Below are positions 24,518 to 34,089 of a stretch of 64,000 nucleotides of DNA, one piece after another (the first letter of the stretch is position 1; the number at the start of each line of letters is the position of its first letter). The stretch spans positions 456,345 through 520,344 of the forward strand of contig NW_024468518.1 of NCBI RefSeq assembly GCF_001632365.1, given 5' to 3'. The stretch is from Laetiporus sulphureus 93-53 (Eukaryota > Basidiomycota > Agaricomycetes > Polyporales > Laetiporaceae). The notes under the pieces were generated by a model. It ran no database searches. It was not told the origin of the DNA and saw nothing but the letters and a program-made list of their open reading frames with translations. Both the position numbers and the translations under genes were made by a program.

Positions 24518-25780
24518 CTATTCAACTTCGTCTTCGTCTCCGTCGTTCGCGAAATCTACTCCGTCTCCTTCCTCAATCACGTATAGCATTTCATTATCAT
24601 CGCCGCTCGCATCCTCTTCTTCATCTTCGTAGTCTCTCGTGCTTGCCGCCTCGTCTTCCAATCGGTCGAAGCCCGTCGGTGGGGGGGTCAGCTTCCGCAT
24701 GATTTCGGTGCAAATCCACTCGTCCAACCAACAGATGTGGTGGTCCTCATTGAGATAAGGGTCATTGAACAACGACTCCGAGATGCGGTCCATCGCGGTA
24801 GGTGTATTTATGGTGTCTTCAGATGAATGTGCTTTCTCCGAATGTCGGTAGGCATCGGGGAGGGTTCTTTCCTCCTGTGGCGCCATGGATACACCCAGCG
24901 CCGCCGAACCCATCCCTTCAGCTTCCGGCGTCTTGTACGATGTGTCGTCCGCATGGTGTGTAGTAATCCCATGTTGCATGGGGACCAAGTCATTGTCGGG
25001 CTGCTCATATGATGGATTGCCAGCTAGGCCGGGTCCATATGTGGTCGGGAAGGCGATTGCGTTGTCGACGGGGTGAGTCGCAGAATGGGTCGAAGTCTCT
25101 TCGACAGCATTGCGAGAGGCGTAATAGTAGCCTCGTTGCGTCTGGGCAGCGGCATTGTAGGTGAAAGGTGGCTCAAGGCGGCTGCTATAGATAGTGCGAC
25201 CCCGTATCGCACCGTCCTGGAAGGGCGAACGACGACCCACCCGCGCGTATGGTCCGACTTCTGCGCTGCTCTGACTGTCACGCATGCCAGCTCGCGGCTG
25301 ATAGGTCATCTGATCCTGCTGCATAACCTCCAAGTCTGCCGCTTCATCACGCTCATCCCCTCGTACAGCAAGCGCAGGGCCGCCGGCGTAGGCCCCGATA
25401 ATGCCCTGTCGAGGAGTTCTGTGCTCATCTGTATCTATCTTGATATCGGCCAACGGTGGGCGTTTGGCGGGCTGCGGAGTCTCTGGTTTGTTGCGATAGA
25501 ATGTATCGGGCACCTTTTCAGCACCGCACTCTTCCGCGAACTTCTTCCATCCCGCTTGATGGTCGTCCTCCTTCCGAGAAACACGCAAAGCAGATCGTCC
25601 CCGTCCCGGGCCGTATCCTGGGCCTGATGCTCCGCCCGTGGAAGCAGTGTACGTTGAACGGCCAGAGAACCTGCTATCAGATATTCTCGAGGAAGACGCG
25701 AGGGTACGGTCCATGACAGTTCGACTACAGTTTCTTAAGGCAGGCATGTCGTGTAGTGGATGTATGAGAGGCGAATGCAC
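24518..25780 (-). CDS. Hypothetical protein, disordered with acidic C-terminus
   Basis: A single uninterrupted frame of 420 codons. The first part is Ser/Arg/Gly-rich (SGRSTYTASTGG, GYGPGRGRSALR). A short conserved-looking helix follows (AGWKKFAEECGAEKVPDTF), then a long polar middle, a compact hydrophobic segment near residue 335-360 (DHHICWLDEWICTEIMRKL) and a strongly acidic tail (DYEDEEEDASGDDNE). The aromatic/Cys segment plus acidic tail suggests a protein-protein docking motif. I do not recognise the family. Starts at 25780, 25747 and 25714 are all in frame; a TATA-like element at 25854-25862 lies upstream of them all. Confidence 0.65.
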   Translation of the reverse strand: MHSPLIHPLHDMPALRNCSRTVMDRTLASSSRISDSRFSGRSTYTASTGGASGPGYGPGRGRSALRVSRKEDDHQAGWKKFAEECGAEKVPDTFYRNKPETPQPAKRPPLADIKIDTDEHRTPRQGIIGAYAGGPALAVRGDERDEAADLEVMQQDQMTYQPRAGMRDSQSSAEVGPYARVGRRSPFQDGAIRGRTIYSSRLEPPFTYNAAAQTQRGYYYASRNAVEETSTHSATHPVDNAIAFPTTYGPGLAGNPSYEQPDNDLVPMQHGITTHHADDTSYKTPEAEGMGSAALGVSMAPQEERTLPDAYRHSEKAHSSEDTINTPTAMDRISESLFNDPYLNEDHHICWLDEWICTEIMRKLTPPPTGFDRLEDEAASTRDYEDEEEDASGDDNEMLYVIEEGDGVDFANDGDEDEVE

Positions 25781-25853
25781 TAGACGAGTGGGCGAAAGGC
25801 TAGTGGTGGAACGGAAGAAAGACGTGTTGGCGCGAACACGAGCTAGGTGATCT

Positions 25854-25862
25854 CTTATATAT
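25854..25862 (-). promoter_or_regulatory. TATA-like element for the hypothetical gene
   Basis: The sequence reads ATATATAAG on the minus strand, about 75 nt upstream of the first ATG of the 420-codon frame. Spacing and orientation suit a core promoter. Confidence 0.4.
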
Positions 25863-26535
25863 CATTCCAGACCCGCTTCCGCTAAACAATGATCGCCTTA
25901 CCGGCTGATTATCTCAGACTATCGGGAGATTGTTATCACACGCAGTAAGGCCGAACACAAGCGCAAGCCACGACCACGACCTCAAGGCGCGGAACGTTGC
26001 CGCCACCGCCCATCGCGTCACGCCCACAATGACTACCAATGGCAAACAAGCTCGCGCAATTCTTAGAGCGTGTCGAGACCATCGTTGAACGACTGGGCTA
26101 GAAAATTTTAACTAGTGTCACGAGCGCAGACACGATACCGTACAGCCCGTTCTATAGAACTCGACTATTTGTATTATTTCCACAGACAGGCTGTGCATGT
26201 TAGCGAAATCTGATTCAGTTCGCGAAGAAATCGTTTTGCATTGTTCTAGTGGACTGCTGAGAGGCTCTGACATCGCATTGGCTCCAATGTCTGCATCAAA
26301 AGGCCGAAGGCAGCTATCGGGGTGGAGTTCAATGCTGGAAACCTGCTCGAAGGACGGCTCTTACAGTCATCTGGTTGCTACAGAAGTGGTAAGGGATATT
26401 CTATGCGGCATCGGAGATCGGGACAGTGCCCATGCATCTGGTGGTCGTTGAATACTAGTACGTTTCCGCACTCTGCATAAATAGCGGTTAAATCCGCTTT
26501 TGGGTAATGTGCTCATCAAGAACGTGAGCAATCAT
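25863..26535. other. Intergenic region between two minus-strand genes
   Basis: It contains the promoter side of the hypothetical gene and the 3' side of mS35. A 20-codon frame at 26040 (MANKLAQFLERV...) is helical but too short to support. Nothing else was recognised. Confidence 0.4.
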
Positions 26536-27320
26536 CTATTGCGGCGTAGATGAGGTAGTGGTAGGCGCAGCCTGTGGTGGCGGGCTGGGCAGCCATTCCT
26601 TCGGGAAATCTTTGATCGTCGGGCGGCGGCCACCACGTCCATAGACGTGATCTCCCTTCTTCGCCTTCCGCACCTTAGCCTCTACGTGTCGAGTATCAAT
26701 AGGAACATCTTCGAATGTGTCCTCGAGGTTCTGCAAAGGCGACGGTCAAGAGGCAATCCGAGCACGAAGTGAAGCAGCTTGCGTTTGCTTCAGCCAGCAG
26801 CCTATCCAACGCGTCGCTAGCCCACTTCAAGTTCATCGCGGGCTTGGGGAAGTCTTCACACGAAATCTTGAAGTAGCCGTGCTCTTCACCATCCTCATCC
26901 TCTTGCTTTCCGATCCCGGAATCATGTGGCGGCTCGGGTGTCCAGCGAGGACCAGCCAGTAGCTTGAACTTATGGATAGCCGCACTTCCGTTCAGAGGGA
27001 GACGGGAAACTGGTACGACAATCGTCCGTTTCAATTCTGCTGGATGTTTCTCCCCTCCGTACGACATTGAACGGACCACCAATGGCATAGACGGACTGGG
27101 TGGCAGGAACGGTTTGCGGTACGCTAGAACGCGTCGTCAATGTCAGGAAACTGACTTTGCGCACGTTTGGCTGCTACTCTCTCACTAACGAGCTTGGGCA
27201 TCTCATGCTCAATGAGGCGCAGGTAATAGAGCACCTGTCGCTCCTGGCGGAGGAGAAGGTGGCCTGCAGCGCTCGAGTCGTCACCCTTGTCCTGCTCAAT
27301 CAGATCGTCGGATAGATTTA
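26536..27320 (-). CDS. Mitochondrial ribosomal small-subunit protein mS35 (partial)
   Basis: A component of the mitochondrial ribosome small subunit. Three exons are visible: up to 27186, 27123-26783 and 26730-26536. They read YLRLIEHEMPKLV, then RSMSYGGEKHPAELKR, KLLAGPRWTPEPPHDSG, GYFKISCEDFPKPAMNLKWA and DTFEDVPIDTRHVEAK. That succession (VxYGGExHP, LLAGPRWxPxPPxDSG, ISCxxFPxPxxNxKW) marks the mS35/Rsm24 family. The second intron shown (26731-26782) starts GCAAGC; no GT donor fits the frame except one that would leave a 35-nt intron. The 5' exons, including the targeting peptide, lie in the run of Ns at 27321-27687, so the gene is incomplete because of assembly, not mutation. Confidence 0.9.
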
Positions 27321-27687
27321 NNNNNNNNNNNNNNNNNNNNNNNNNNNNNNNNNNNNNNNNNNNNNNNNNNNNNNNNNNNNNNNNNNNNNNNNNNNNNNNN
27401 NNNNNNNNNNNNNNNNNNNNNNNNNNNNNNNNNNNNNNNNNNNNNNNNNNNNNNNNNNNNNNNNNNNNNNNNNNNNNNNNNNNNNNNNNNNNNNNNNNNN
27501 NNNNNNNNNNNNNNNNNNNNNNNNNNNNNNNNNNNNNNNNNNNNNNNNNNNNNNNNNNNNNNNNNNNNNNNNNNNNNNNNNNNNNNNNNNNNNNNNNNNN
27601 NNNNNNNNNNNNNNNNNNNNNNNNNNNNNNNNNNNNNNNNNNNNNNNNNNNNNNNNNNNNNNNNNNNNNNNNNNNNNNNNNNNNNNN
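27321..27687. other. Assembly gap (367 Ns)
   Basis: Unknown bases. It directly abuts a 22-bp tandem array, so the gap was probably left by an unresolved longer minisatellite. It hides the 5' end of mS35 and possibly the shared promoter with the divergent CZIB gene. Confidence 0.95.
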
Positions 27688-27760
27688 GGCACAAGCCACA
27701 GGGACGAGTGGCACAAGCCACAGGGACGAGTGGCACAAGCCACAGGGACGAGTGGCACAA
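27688..27760. repeat. 22-bp minisatellite, three full units plus a partial unit
   Basis: The unit GGCACAAGCCACAGGGACGAGT starts at 27688, 27710 and 27732, with a 7-base partial unit at 27754. The copies are identical, which implies recent expansion or homogenisation. The array runs into the Ns on its left, so its true length is unknown. It lies in the short divergent interval between mS35 and CZIB. Confidence 0.95.
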
Positions 27761-27851
27761 AAGCGAATGAACAGGAATGGCAGCGCGTAAATAACAGACA
27801 ACAAATGTTGAGTTTCTTGATCTCTTCAAGCTTGCCAGTAGATTGTACAAC

Positions 27852-28813
27852 ATGGTTGTAAGTCAATGAGTATTGACACAGCAGCTGAATCTTGAAATGT
27901 TGGCAAGCTAGCGACTCTTACTCTCCATCAAAGCCGATCTCGAGAATGTCACCGACCTTGTTCCAGCAGCAGATTCTGTTGGAATCTGGGTGCGGAGCGC
28001 AGATGTGAGAGGCCCCGGTGCGACCTGCGCCACCGGCGTGGGAGAGTAGTAGCGCGCGTGTATATAATAGGGCGCGGCTACAATGGCCATCGGTTTGGCC
28101 CCGTGGAGCCATCTTCTAGAGAGCGGGCGACTCCCGAATTCCTGGCCGCGCAGCGGGCTGGCCGGGAAAGTCAACAGATTCGTTCGAATATTTCTTCCAA
28201 GTAGATCAATTCAAATATCGTGATAGCCAACCATCGAAAGCTGATCCTGTGTCAGGTGAAATGTACGAGCTGTAATGAAGTGCATCCAAGATTTGTCTCC
28301 GTCAATCGTCTGGTACGCCGTGAACACCGATGTTCCATGCATGATCTGCTGATTCTTGCCCATAGGAAGAGCGCGAAGTCTCATCTGGGAGAGGAAACAC
28401 AGCCCACTTTGTGTGGCGCTGTGGGCTCTGCAAGCGCGAGTCCTTTGCAAAGTCCGACCCAGGATCGGCACCTCTGCCGTACTCCGCAGATGCCAATGGT
28501 CAATATCAATTCGCGCAATTCTTAACTATTGACTGCCGAGGCCTAGAGTTCGTGGGATTTGACCCAAGGGTGGATCATGAACGTTGTAGTAACTCTCGTC
28601 GAACTCATAATCTTCAACAGGTATCTGGAAATGTGTTGGCGTGGAGTCCGGTACCGTTTTCGATGAGGTCGATCTTGAAGAAGAAGAATGGGTGGACTAC
28701 GATGAGAAAGTCCTAGCATATTTTCTCGGCGGGTTAATGTCTTCTAATAATGCTTTTAGGCCGCATTACCTGTTGGCGTATCGAACTTTGCGAGCCAGTG
28801 GGCGAGAGCCTAG
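27852..28813 (+). CDS. CXXC zinc-binding protein, UPF0587/CZIB family
   Basis: A small conserved eukaryotic zinc protein (human C1orf123/CZIB homolog) that binds zinc through two CXXC pairs. Exon 1 appears to be just ATGGTT (27852-27857). After a GTAAGT intron, exon 2 (from 27912) reads LLLSIKADLENVTDLVPAAD, the family N-terminus. Later exons give FEYFFQ (near 28180-28202), VKCTSCNEVHPRFVSVNRL (from 28256), a long exon from 28357 with FVWRCGLCKRES and LTIDCRGLEFVGFDPR, then WKCVGVESGTVFDEVDL...WVDYDEK and a last exon AALPVGVSNFASQWARA ending at 28813. Two joins are unresolved: exon 2 to FEYFFQ, and DPR to WKC, where the only clear GT donor is out of frame by one. The identity is firm, the structure provisional. 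Confidence 0.82.
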
Positions 28814-29225
28814 CCTACGTGCAAAGAGTTGTTCTGGAGATTCACTGCAGTTAACATCCTTGCTCGCATTGTACAGTAAGACACAATATTGCATGCTGTT
28901 CAGCCGGCGGCATCTCGCTGAAAGGAACCATGATTCCGCGCGCTGTTCGCTTCAAGGCTAAGCACATGTAGTTACATAGTGGCAGGCACATTCCACAATC
29001 ATCAAAGCACATGGAAGGTATTTGATTAATGAGGGAGGCTACAGGAAGCTGTGGTGCAAAAGAGACTGAATGCGTGACTGGTTGAGAACTGGATGTATGC
29101 AGGGTACTATCAAGCAGGATGGTACTGGAGGTAAAGAAAACAAGCGAGGATGGGTAGTAATGATGACAGGATTGTTGTTCAAGACATGACATGAGAGATG
29201 TAAACGGAGAGAGATATCGTGACGT
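28814..29225. other. Intergenic, probably transposon-derived
   Basis: This is the 3' flank of CZIB. It adjoins dispersed-repeat copy B, and short frames on the minus strand continue from that repeat, so part of it may be remnant mobile-element sequence. No intact gene. Confidence 0.35.
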
Positions 29226-29336
29226 CGACATGTAACGGTAATTGTAATTGCACCAGATCCTTTTCACAAAGGTAAAATACCAGTTCACATTTGTCACACA
29301 AATTACATGGTGACAAATGCCTCCATGTCTCCAGTG
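29226..29336 (-). repeat. Dispersed coding repeat, copy B
   Basis: This is the opposite-strand counterpart of the 110-bp stretch at 24011-24122. Read on the minus strand it gives LETWRHLSPCNLCDKCELVFYLCEKD, with a CxxCxxC-type arrangement that looks like a small metal-binding motif. The open frame extends both ways for about 100 codons. It is probably a fragment of a multicopy element whose intact form is not in this window. Confidence 0.6.
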
Positions 29337-30258
29337 TTTGAGCGCTCTTGTTCCTCGATGTGCACAAGATCATTGGTCCTCGTGAACGTCCGGGGTCCTG
29401 CGCCTTCATCTCGCTAGCCTCGACAAAACGTTTCACCTCCGTGAGGCGTTGGCGCCTCACGCTTTCACGCAGAGCTAACAAGATGCGCTCTGGAGTCGAC
29501 TCTGACTGATGCGGTCTGCATAGAACTCACCGTTTACAGGTGGAGTTCTAGCCGAGAGCAGGAAGTGAGCATACCATTGCGATACGGCACGAAATCCTGC
29601 CGTGACGGACACAAATTCCAATAGGAGGATTGAGCTCGACGTTCCGGCGTAATCGGCGAGGTATGCCAAGATTTCGGTCGCGGGCATTGAAGTTGGAACT
29701 CCATCCTCGCCAGAGTTACAGTCGAGCATTCTAACACGCTAGGGAGGACTCAGTCGTGTGCAGAAGAAGAGACCATTGACTGAGACCAGAGCTGGACTCA
29801 GCAGCCGTTTATTGACCGTCCAGTGACTCCAGTCAGATGAAAAGCTGAAAGCTGAGGCGCGGTCACGTGGGCGTGATGATAGCACGAGGTGTCCCGGGGC
29901 CTTCCCGCTTCGGAGCGCGTCTTTATGGATGGGCGCTGATGGGAAGAGGGCAGTGGGCAGCTCGCTGGGTACTATCATGCCTGAAACAGGAGCAAATGGG
30001 TCCGCCGCTCACCCCTCCGCCCCTCCTTGTGCCTGTGAGCGAGGCGAGGGCATCGCCAGTCTCGTTAACAGCCAATCTGCCTCTCTTCCAACCCTCGAGG
30101 TCTCTTTCTCTCCCTACGTTTTCCCATTCCATTTCATAGTACTGTCACGGTATGTGTATTGATCTTGTTCGGACAGGTGACGTCGAGGTGCTAACCTTGG
30201 TTAGACACTTCATCCAGAGTAATACATTACCTTCTTATCTTGAATCGCGACCACCACG
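29337..30258. other. Upstream region of the pepsin-fold gene
   Basis: About 0.9 kb with no recognisable gene. It should contain the promoter of the gene starting at 30259. A pyrimidine-rich tract (about 30070-30130) precedes that start, as is common in fungal promoters. Confidence 0.4.
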
Positions 30259-32307
30259 ATGTTCTCGAGCAAAGGAGCTCTGTGTGCCGCGCTATGTCTT
30301 GCACATCTCGCGCGAGCCGGTCCGTTCGCACTCCAAAAGCGGGCCGCGTCATCCAGCTCAACGGTGAACATGATCCCCATCCCGCTTCTTTTTGACGAGT
30401 ACGGGAGATACGTCCTCGGTGTCGGAATGGTACGTATCTCATTGCGCATTGATTCATTCATTGACTGACGGATCCTGTCGCTTTCACCGTGAATTTGCCT
30501 GATGATACGTCAACGCGGCCAGTCTCCCGGTGCCGACGAGCAGCACTTCAATTTCACGCTGTCGACGAGCGCGGGCCTCACCGCTGTCGCAGGAACGGGC
30601 TGCAGCTCATGTGGTGGAGTGAAACTGTACGTAATTCAGCGGAAGATGACATCACTTGGAAGCTCATGCTGGTTGTACAGGTATAACGAGTCGGCGTCGG
30701 ACACTGCGAAGTCACTCGATATCTCGGACAGCTTATCGTTCGCTGCTTCTACCTTGAGCGGCTCGTTGATCAAGGAAAATTGTAGCTTGACTGCCGCAAC
30801 TTCGAGCTGGATATACAACAACCAAACCAGTGGGTTCGTTCTCGAGGCGCCTTGATACAGCCGCTCACTATCATCCCTCCAGTCGTCGTCGCGGAAAATC
30901 AAGACAACGGCACCATCGTCGGCAATGGCGTGTCCGGCGTCATCGGGCTAGGGACCAACCGCTTCTCGACGAGTTCCGAATCCAACTCGAGCTCCTTCAC
31001 GCCAAACTTCTCCGACTCGATCTATAGCCAGTGGCTCGACGAGCACCCCGATGTAGATAGCTTCCAGTTCGGCATGGACATCTCGAGTCCGGTGCTGAAG
31101 CCCACGTCCGTCTCGTCTGCCAGCATGGCGGCATCCGCGACAGCGACATCGAGCAGTGCCGGGACGCTCCACTGGCTCGCGCCTGATACGAGCGCATATA
31201 ACGCGGATCAGCTGACGTACAAGACTGTCACTACGAACTCGACCGTGGTATATGCGTCGAGCGACAGTGAGCCAGACTGGACCGTGACCCTGGATAGCTG
31301 GAAAGCGACGAGCGACAACGGCGGAGCTTCGTATGATGTGGAGTTTTCTGCCACTGTCGATCCATACTACACGGACATCTACTTTCCAGCGGAACAGGCG
31401 AGATTGATCAGTGAGTTTGCGTCTTTGTCGTGCAATGTGATCATTGACTCATAGCATTTGTCAGACGACCTTATCTCCGACTCGTCTGTCTCGTCTAACC
31501 TCTCCAGCCTTGGGTCGCAGGCAGAGGAATGGACCGTTCCTTGTGATGCCAAGTTCACCGTATCCTTTGTGATCAACGACCAGACATTCACGCTCGACCA
31601 GAGTGTGCTCATATCTGAGTTGAGCGACGGATCGTGCGTCAGCGGCATTGAGGGTTGGACAGACCCTTCCGTCGAGGAATACCTCCTCGGCGCGCGCTTC
31701 GTCAGCCAGGTCTACATGTACGTTCGCGTCGCGCACTTTCATCTACACGGCCATCCTAACGAACCATACGTGCAGAATTTTCAGTGTAGGCCGCAACGGC
31801 ACCGACATGGTCGGCTTCGCACCCAAGATCTCCGTCAAGAAGGGCGCTAACATCGGCGCGATCGTCGGCGGGACGATCGGCGGCGTCGCAGGAGTGCTGC
31901 TCATCGCCATCGCCGCGTTCCTCTACATCCGCAGCCGGAAGGACCGCGCGATCGTCCGCAACGCCGAGACGATCGTCGAGGAGCACAAGGCGGCCAACGC
32001 CGTCGAGCCGTACACGCTCGGCGCGCCGCAGGCCTCGCCGATGCGCTCAGAGTTCTCGTATGTGCAGGTGGGCAGCGCGCCGGGCTCGCCGGGCCTGTCG
32101 GAGCCGCTGCTGGGGACGCAGGAGGACGTCGCGCCGCCGTCGTATGAGGCGTCGGAGAGCGCGCGCGAGGAGGTGGGCGCGGCGGTGGGCGCGGCGGTGC
32201 GGACGCGCCCGGAGAAGGCGGGGTATGTGCGGCATACCCTCGCGTCGATGCAGGAGCAGAATGAGGGGGCGGGGATGGCGAGTTCGAGTGCTAATAGCCT
32301 TCAGTAG
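30259..32307 (+). CDS. Membrane-anchored pepsin-fold protein, probable inactive peptidase
   Basis: Six exons (30259-30429, 30523-30626, 30681-30829, 30883-31410, 31465-31717, 31776-32307) encode 578 residues. A signal peptide (about residues 1-20), an extracellular A1 aspartic-peptidase-like region, one membrane helix (about 427-451, VGGTIGGVAGVLLIAIAAFL) and a ~125-residue cytoplasmic tail follow in order. Family landmarks are GVSGVIGLG after the flap region and YLLGARFVSQVYMIFSVGR...VGFAPK at the end of the C-lobe. The first catalytic motif, normally DTGS, reads STSA (71-74). The second, normally DTGT/S, reads DPYY (301-304). Proteolysis by the usual mechanism is therefore unlikely. A surface-binding or sensor role is conceivable but is inference. 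Many predicted N-glycosylation sites (NxS/T) are present. Confidence 0.82.
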
Positions 32308-32771
32308 CAGGCTGGTTTCGAGGACGATGGGCGGGGCGGGTGGTGAGGGCGTAAGTGACTGATTGGGCTGATTATTTATTCATTCGATTTGGTTTGCTTT
32401 TTGGTGCGACCCAGCTTACGTTCATTGAGAAATATAGTATATTACCGGTTTGGACTTTTCTGTCGTTTGCGTTGGTGCATAGCCCGCGGTATCTGCTAGG
32501 GCTGGCATGGACATATGTACAATGTAACAAATGTGACGTTTGGGCAGTTGACATTGCTGCAGGAGCGAAGTCATCTCTGCGGGCTAAATCACGTTGCAGA
32601 CGAGCATCATGAGCCTTCGACGAAGACGGCAGGGCAAACTTACAGCGAGCGAAAGCAAATGTTGATGGCCATTATGCTTTCCTCGCGTGAGCCACGCAAA
32701 GAGTCTGAATAATGAACATGAACCAATGCATCCTCGTTCACTTAGAGCTCTGATTATTTACTCGCAGCCGA
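32308..32771. other. Convergent intergenic region
   Basis: This lies between the 3' ends of the pepsin-fold gene (plus) and the helical-protein gene (minus), so it should hold two 3' untranslated regions. Nothing else was seen. Confidence 0.5.
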
Positions 32772-33631
32772 TCAAATGTCGGCTTCCTCGTACAGTATCT
32801 GACGCTCCTCCCCAATATGATCCAACAACGCCTGAACGACCTCCTGCCGCACTTTCGCTTCATCATAGTCTTTTCGGATGTTGATCAGATGGAGCATGTC
32901 CTGCTGGGCACCTCGCAGGCAGCCTTTAATCTCCACCAGACTGTTGTCGATCATCAGAGAGAGGTGAAATATCTTAGCAAGGTTGAGCTCCAGGGCTGTA
33001 CGAATCGCGTCGAGCCGTTTCTTGGGGGCGCAGCTTAGGCAGCCGAACGACCCAGTTCATGCCAAGATACATGTTTCTCAGACCGTGAGTGACCCTGAGC
33101 AGTGCATTGCAAGCCTCGGTGTACTCCACGCATGCCGGGCAAGCTGCACCCCCGGAGTCCTGAGATGACTGCGTGAGAGCAGAAGGCCGAGGGGACGGCG
33201 ACCACTGGAACTCACGTGCTTGGAGACCGCGCAAAAGCGGAACGCAGTGCTCAGGAACTGCTCTCGCCGAGCAGCCCATGCCCTGATCTCTTCTGCTGAT
33301 GGACCCTGAAGGCCTGAAGGGCCGTATTGGCCTCGGCGACCTCGACGTGGGATAGATTCAAGAGGCCGACGGAATCGCTCTGCCACTGGGCTATGATGGA
33401 AGACTGCAGCTGCAGATCGCCAAGCAGCTGTCAGTGACGCTACGACACACCAGATCGTAAGCAGATACGTACTGTGGGCATCCAGCTCGGGATGCCTGAC
33501 ATCGCCGGCAATCAGGAATATGCTGCGTATATGTTGTCAATTCCTTCTAACCCACCATGGACAATTTTCCCTTCGTTGACGTCGCCAACGGGGTCGACGG
33601 CTCTGGGCGACGCCTTCCCTGTTCCCGCCAT
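32772..33631 (-). CDS. Uncharacterised helical protein
   Basis: I assemble a multi-exon minus-strand gene starting at the ATG at 33631 (MAGTGKASPRAVDPVGDV) and ending at 32772. The 3' half is clear: CVEYTEACNALL joins across a 5'-GTCACT intron to CAPKKRLDAIRTALELNLAK, and ends in a strongly helical segment (RKDYDEAKVRQEVVQALL, then EERQILYEEADI). The middle is uncertain. One frame reads QSDSVGLLNLSHVEVAEANT but stops, while an overlapping frame reads AEEIRAWAARREQFLSTAF and joins cleanly to the next exon. The region near 33280-33330 may hide a short intron or a frameshift. I do not recognise the family; predicted coiled-coil or helical-bundle character is all that can be said. Confidence 0.6.
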
Positions 33632-34089
33632 ATTTACTCTTTACGGGCAACTTTCCACTTTCGGCCTATCTTCTTCGATGCGGACGAGTTCTCCTAAAAT
33701 GTGACTGCTCGAAGAGGCTTAGCATTCTTCTATTGCGGGGCCACATTCTCTTTTTGGGACGTGTCCAAACGGGGAGTCCTGTATAGGCTAGGCCTGGTTA
33801 GACCGATTCCCATGAGAAGCGCGAGGGCGAGGGAGAGCAGGGGAGAGCCTGGATGAGCGGACAATTGGGCGACCCTGATTGTCTTGGAGTTACCGCATGA
33901 CGCAACCGTGGGGATGCTCTCACGAAGCATCGGTAGCCTCATGTTCCGGCCTCGAAGCGGCGGTATTCTCTCACGGGGCAGCATGGTCGCAAATCACTGA
34001 TCACTGATCATGAAGTTGGGCACGAATATACCCTAGAGCAAGGCACAGATCACCACAGATCATACAATTGTCGTCGTAGAGGAGACATA
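33632..34089. other. Intergenic region between two minus-strand genes
   Basis: Promoter side of the helical-protein gene and 3' side of the multi-TM gene. Frames on both strands here are short and unsupported. Confidence 0.45.

Noticed and set aside
26040..26102. A 20-codon helical micro-frame (MANKLAQFLERV...)
   Set aside because: Too short to distinguish from chance, with no conserved context.
26731..26765. A GT donor in mS35 giving a conventional intron
   Set aside because: The intron would be about 35 nt and would add unconserved residues; the GCAAGC donor 17 bases upstream gives 52 nt and a clean join.
27124..27866. Long frames running through the N block
   Set aside because: They are open only because Ns carry no stops. 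The flanking 22-bp repeat is open in several frames.
27908..28174. A minus-strand frame of 88 codons resembling a mitochondrial targeting peptide, as if the first exon of mS35
   Set aside because: The opposite strand of the same DNA encodes LLLSIKADLENVTDLVPAAD, the conserved N-terminus of the CZIB protein, with a start exon and later exons in order. The minus frame is a shadow.
30830..30860. A 31-nt intron in the pepsin-fold gene ending at TACAG
   Set aside because: Too short and out of frame; the next acceptor (CTCCAG at 30882) gives 53 nt and restores the GVIGLG frame.
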